NCBI GenBank assembly: GCA_029882725.1
Contig: JAOUKG010000178.1
Coordinates: forward strand, 1 to 6,194
Origin: Cyclobacteriaceae bacterium
GTDB lineage: Bacteria; Bacteroidota; Bacteroidia; Cytophagales; Cyclobacteriaceae
Direction of reading: 5' to 3'
DNA length: 6,194 nt
The notes below the pieces were generated by a model. The model was given only the letters and a program-made list of their open reading frames with translations, had not been told where the DNA came from and did no database searches. Position 1 is the stretch's first letter, and each line of letters begins with the position of its first letter. The position numbers and the translations under genes were made by a program. Below, piece by piece: positions 5,925 through 6,194 of this stretch.

Positions 5925-6061
5925 TGCCCACCTTGTTCCGGTTTCGAGTGTCCAGTTAATTTTCTATTAATTTCTTTGTTTAGATAGGAATAGGGCATAT
6001 TTTTAATCAAATCAATAGATTTTCAGAATTCCGGAATTGGGTGGACACTTGCTCCGGATTT
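5911..6061. mobile_element. Mini-element of about 150 bp with IS21-like inverted ends
   Basis: The left core AGTGCCCACCTTGTTCCGG (5923-5941) is inverted on the right (6031-6049) as AGTGTCCACCCAATTCCGG, with 15 of 19 identical. The match continues outward to 5911 and 6061, giving 22 of 31 overall. A third, diverged copy, AGTGTCCAGTTAATTTTCT (5947-5965), lies 24 bp inside the left copy. Several TGTCCACC...TTCCGG repeats at each end are, from memory, the style of IS21-family termini. No transposase is encoded in the AT-rich interior. No clear target duplication is seen. It is probably a deletion derivative or fused pair of IS ends, not an active element. Confidence 0.6.
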
Positions 6062-6062
6062 T

Positions 6063-6194
6063 GCAGGCAGGAGGAGAATGGTGGAAAAGCGTGTACCCAA
6101 CAATGATACAGATGGTTGGGTCTTTATGGTCTATGACAAACGCGACCGTCTGGTGCTTACTCAGGATGCCGAACAACGGAAAACCAAAAAGTGG
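6063..6194 (+). CDS. RHS-family fragment, lacking its N-terminus and running off the window
   Basis: The frame reads AGRRRMVEKRVPNNDTDGW, then VFMVYDKRDRLVLTQDAEQR, and is open to the last base. VYDKRDRLVLTQD is the hallmark of the middle part of Bacteroidota RHS proteins, usually followed by a WLFTKYD segment. The frame has been open since the stop at 5991-5993, but everything before about 6063 is the IS-like element, so the real N-terminal part of this protein is missing. ATG at 6078 is probably an internal Met of the original gene. This segment belongs several hundred residues upstream of where the left-edge RHS gene begins in this window, so it is a second RHS copy in the same orientation. 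Confidence 0.8.

Noticed and set aside
5770..5970. Frame of 66 codons overlapping the end of the primase-like gene
   Set aside because: It is in another frame of recognised coding sequence and continues through the IS-like inverted repeat; no coding character of its own.
5911..6061. Target-site duplication around the IS-like element
   Set aside because: TCCGG occurs near both outer ends, but it belongs to the inverted repeats themselves; no direct flanking duplication could be found.
6069..6080. AGGAGG close to ATG at 6078, resembling a Shine-Dalgarno site
   Set aside because: The spacing to the ATG is only three bases, Bacteroidota rarely use such sites, and these codons read as part of the RHS protein (GRRRM).
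1..6194. CRISPR array, tRNA or rRNA genes
   Set aside because: No regularly spaced repeats and no tRNA-like or rRNA-like stretches were seen when reading both strands by eye.

Overview
The window looks like accessory DNA from a Bacteroidota genome, most likely Flavobacteriia or Cytophagia. The RHS proteins are of the Bacteroidota kind (a DHLGNVR strand, a long insert, then a YYPFG/LYNGKE core). A small exported protein has the carboxypeptidase-regulatory-like fold common in this phylum. There is a BT4734/VirE-N-like protein, and start codons sit in AT-rich leaders without Shine-Dalgarno sequences.

Layout. (1) Bases 2-2290 are the 3' part of an RHS polymorphic-toxin gene, open at the left edge. 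Its C-terminal tip (1631-2287) carries an HTHP...SPELSQD signature of a JAB/JAMM metallopeptidase, so it is probably a JAB-like toxin. GC drops from about 52% to about 35% around base 1560, inside the core. (2) Bases 2287-2733 overlap the toxin by ATGA and encode a small secreted protein, the natural candidate for the immunity protein. (3) Bases 2734-3416 are non-coding and rich in repeats: two 43-bp direct repeats, several inverted repeats and a 9-C run. (4) Bases 3417-4617 hold small genes of unknown function: a 56-residue two-helix membrane protein (minus), a short basic ORF (plus), and two acidic proteins (minus) separated by a perfect 22-bp GC-rich palindrome. (5) Bases 4618-5027 are AT-rich and hold several inverted repeats. 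(6) Bases 5028-5924 encode the N-terminal part of a BT4734/VirE-N-type primase-like protein. It is cut off inside (7) a mini-element of about 150 bp (5911-6061) whose inverted ends resemble those of IS21-family elements. (8) Immediately after the element, a second RHS frame begins without its N-terminus and runs off the right edge.

Reading. A complete-looking toxin-immunity end on the left and a headless RHS frame on the right bracket about 3.8 kb of small unknown genes, repeats and mobile-element debris. This suggests an RHS locus that has been rearranged, with exchange of toxin tips and insertion or deletion at the IS-like ends. No RNA gene or CRISPR array was seen. The toxin, immunity and primase assignments rest on motifs read by eye.
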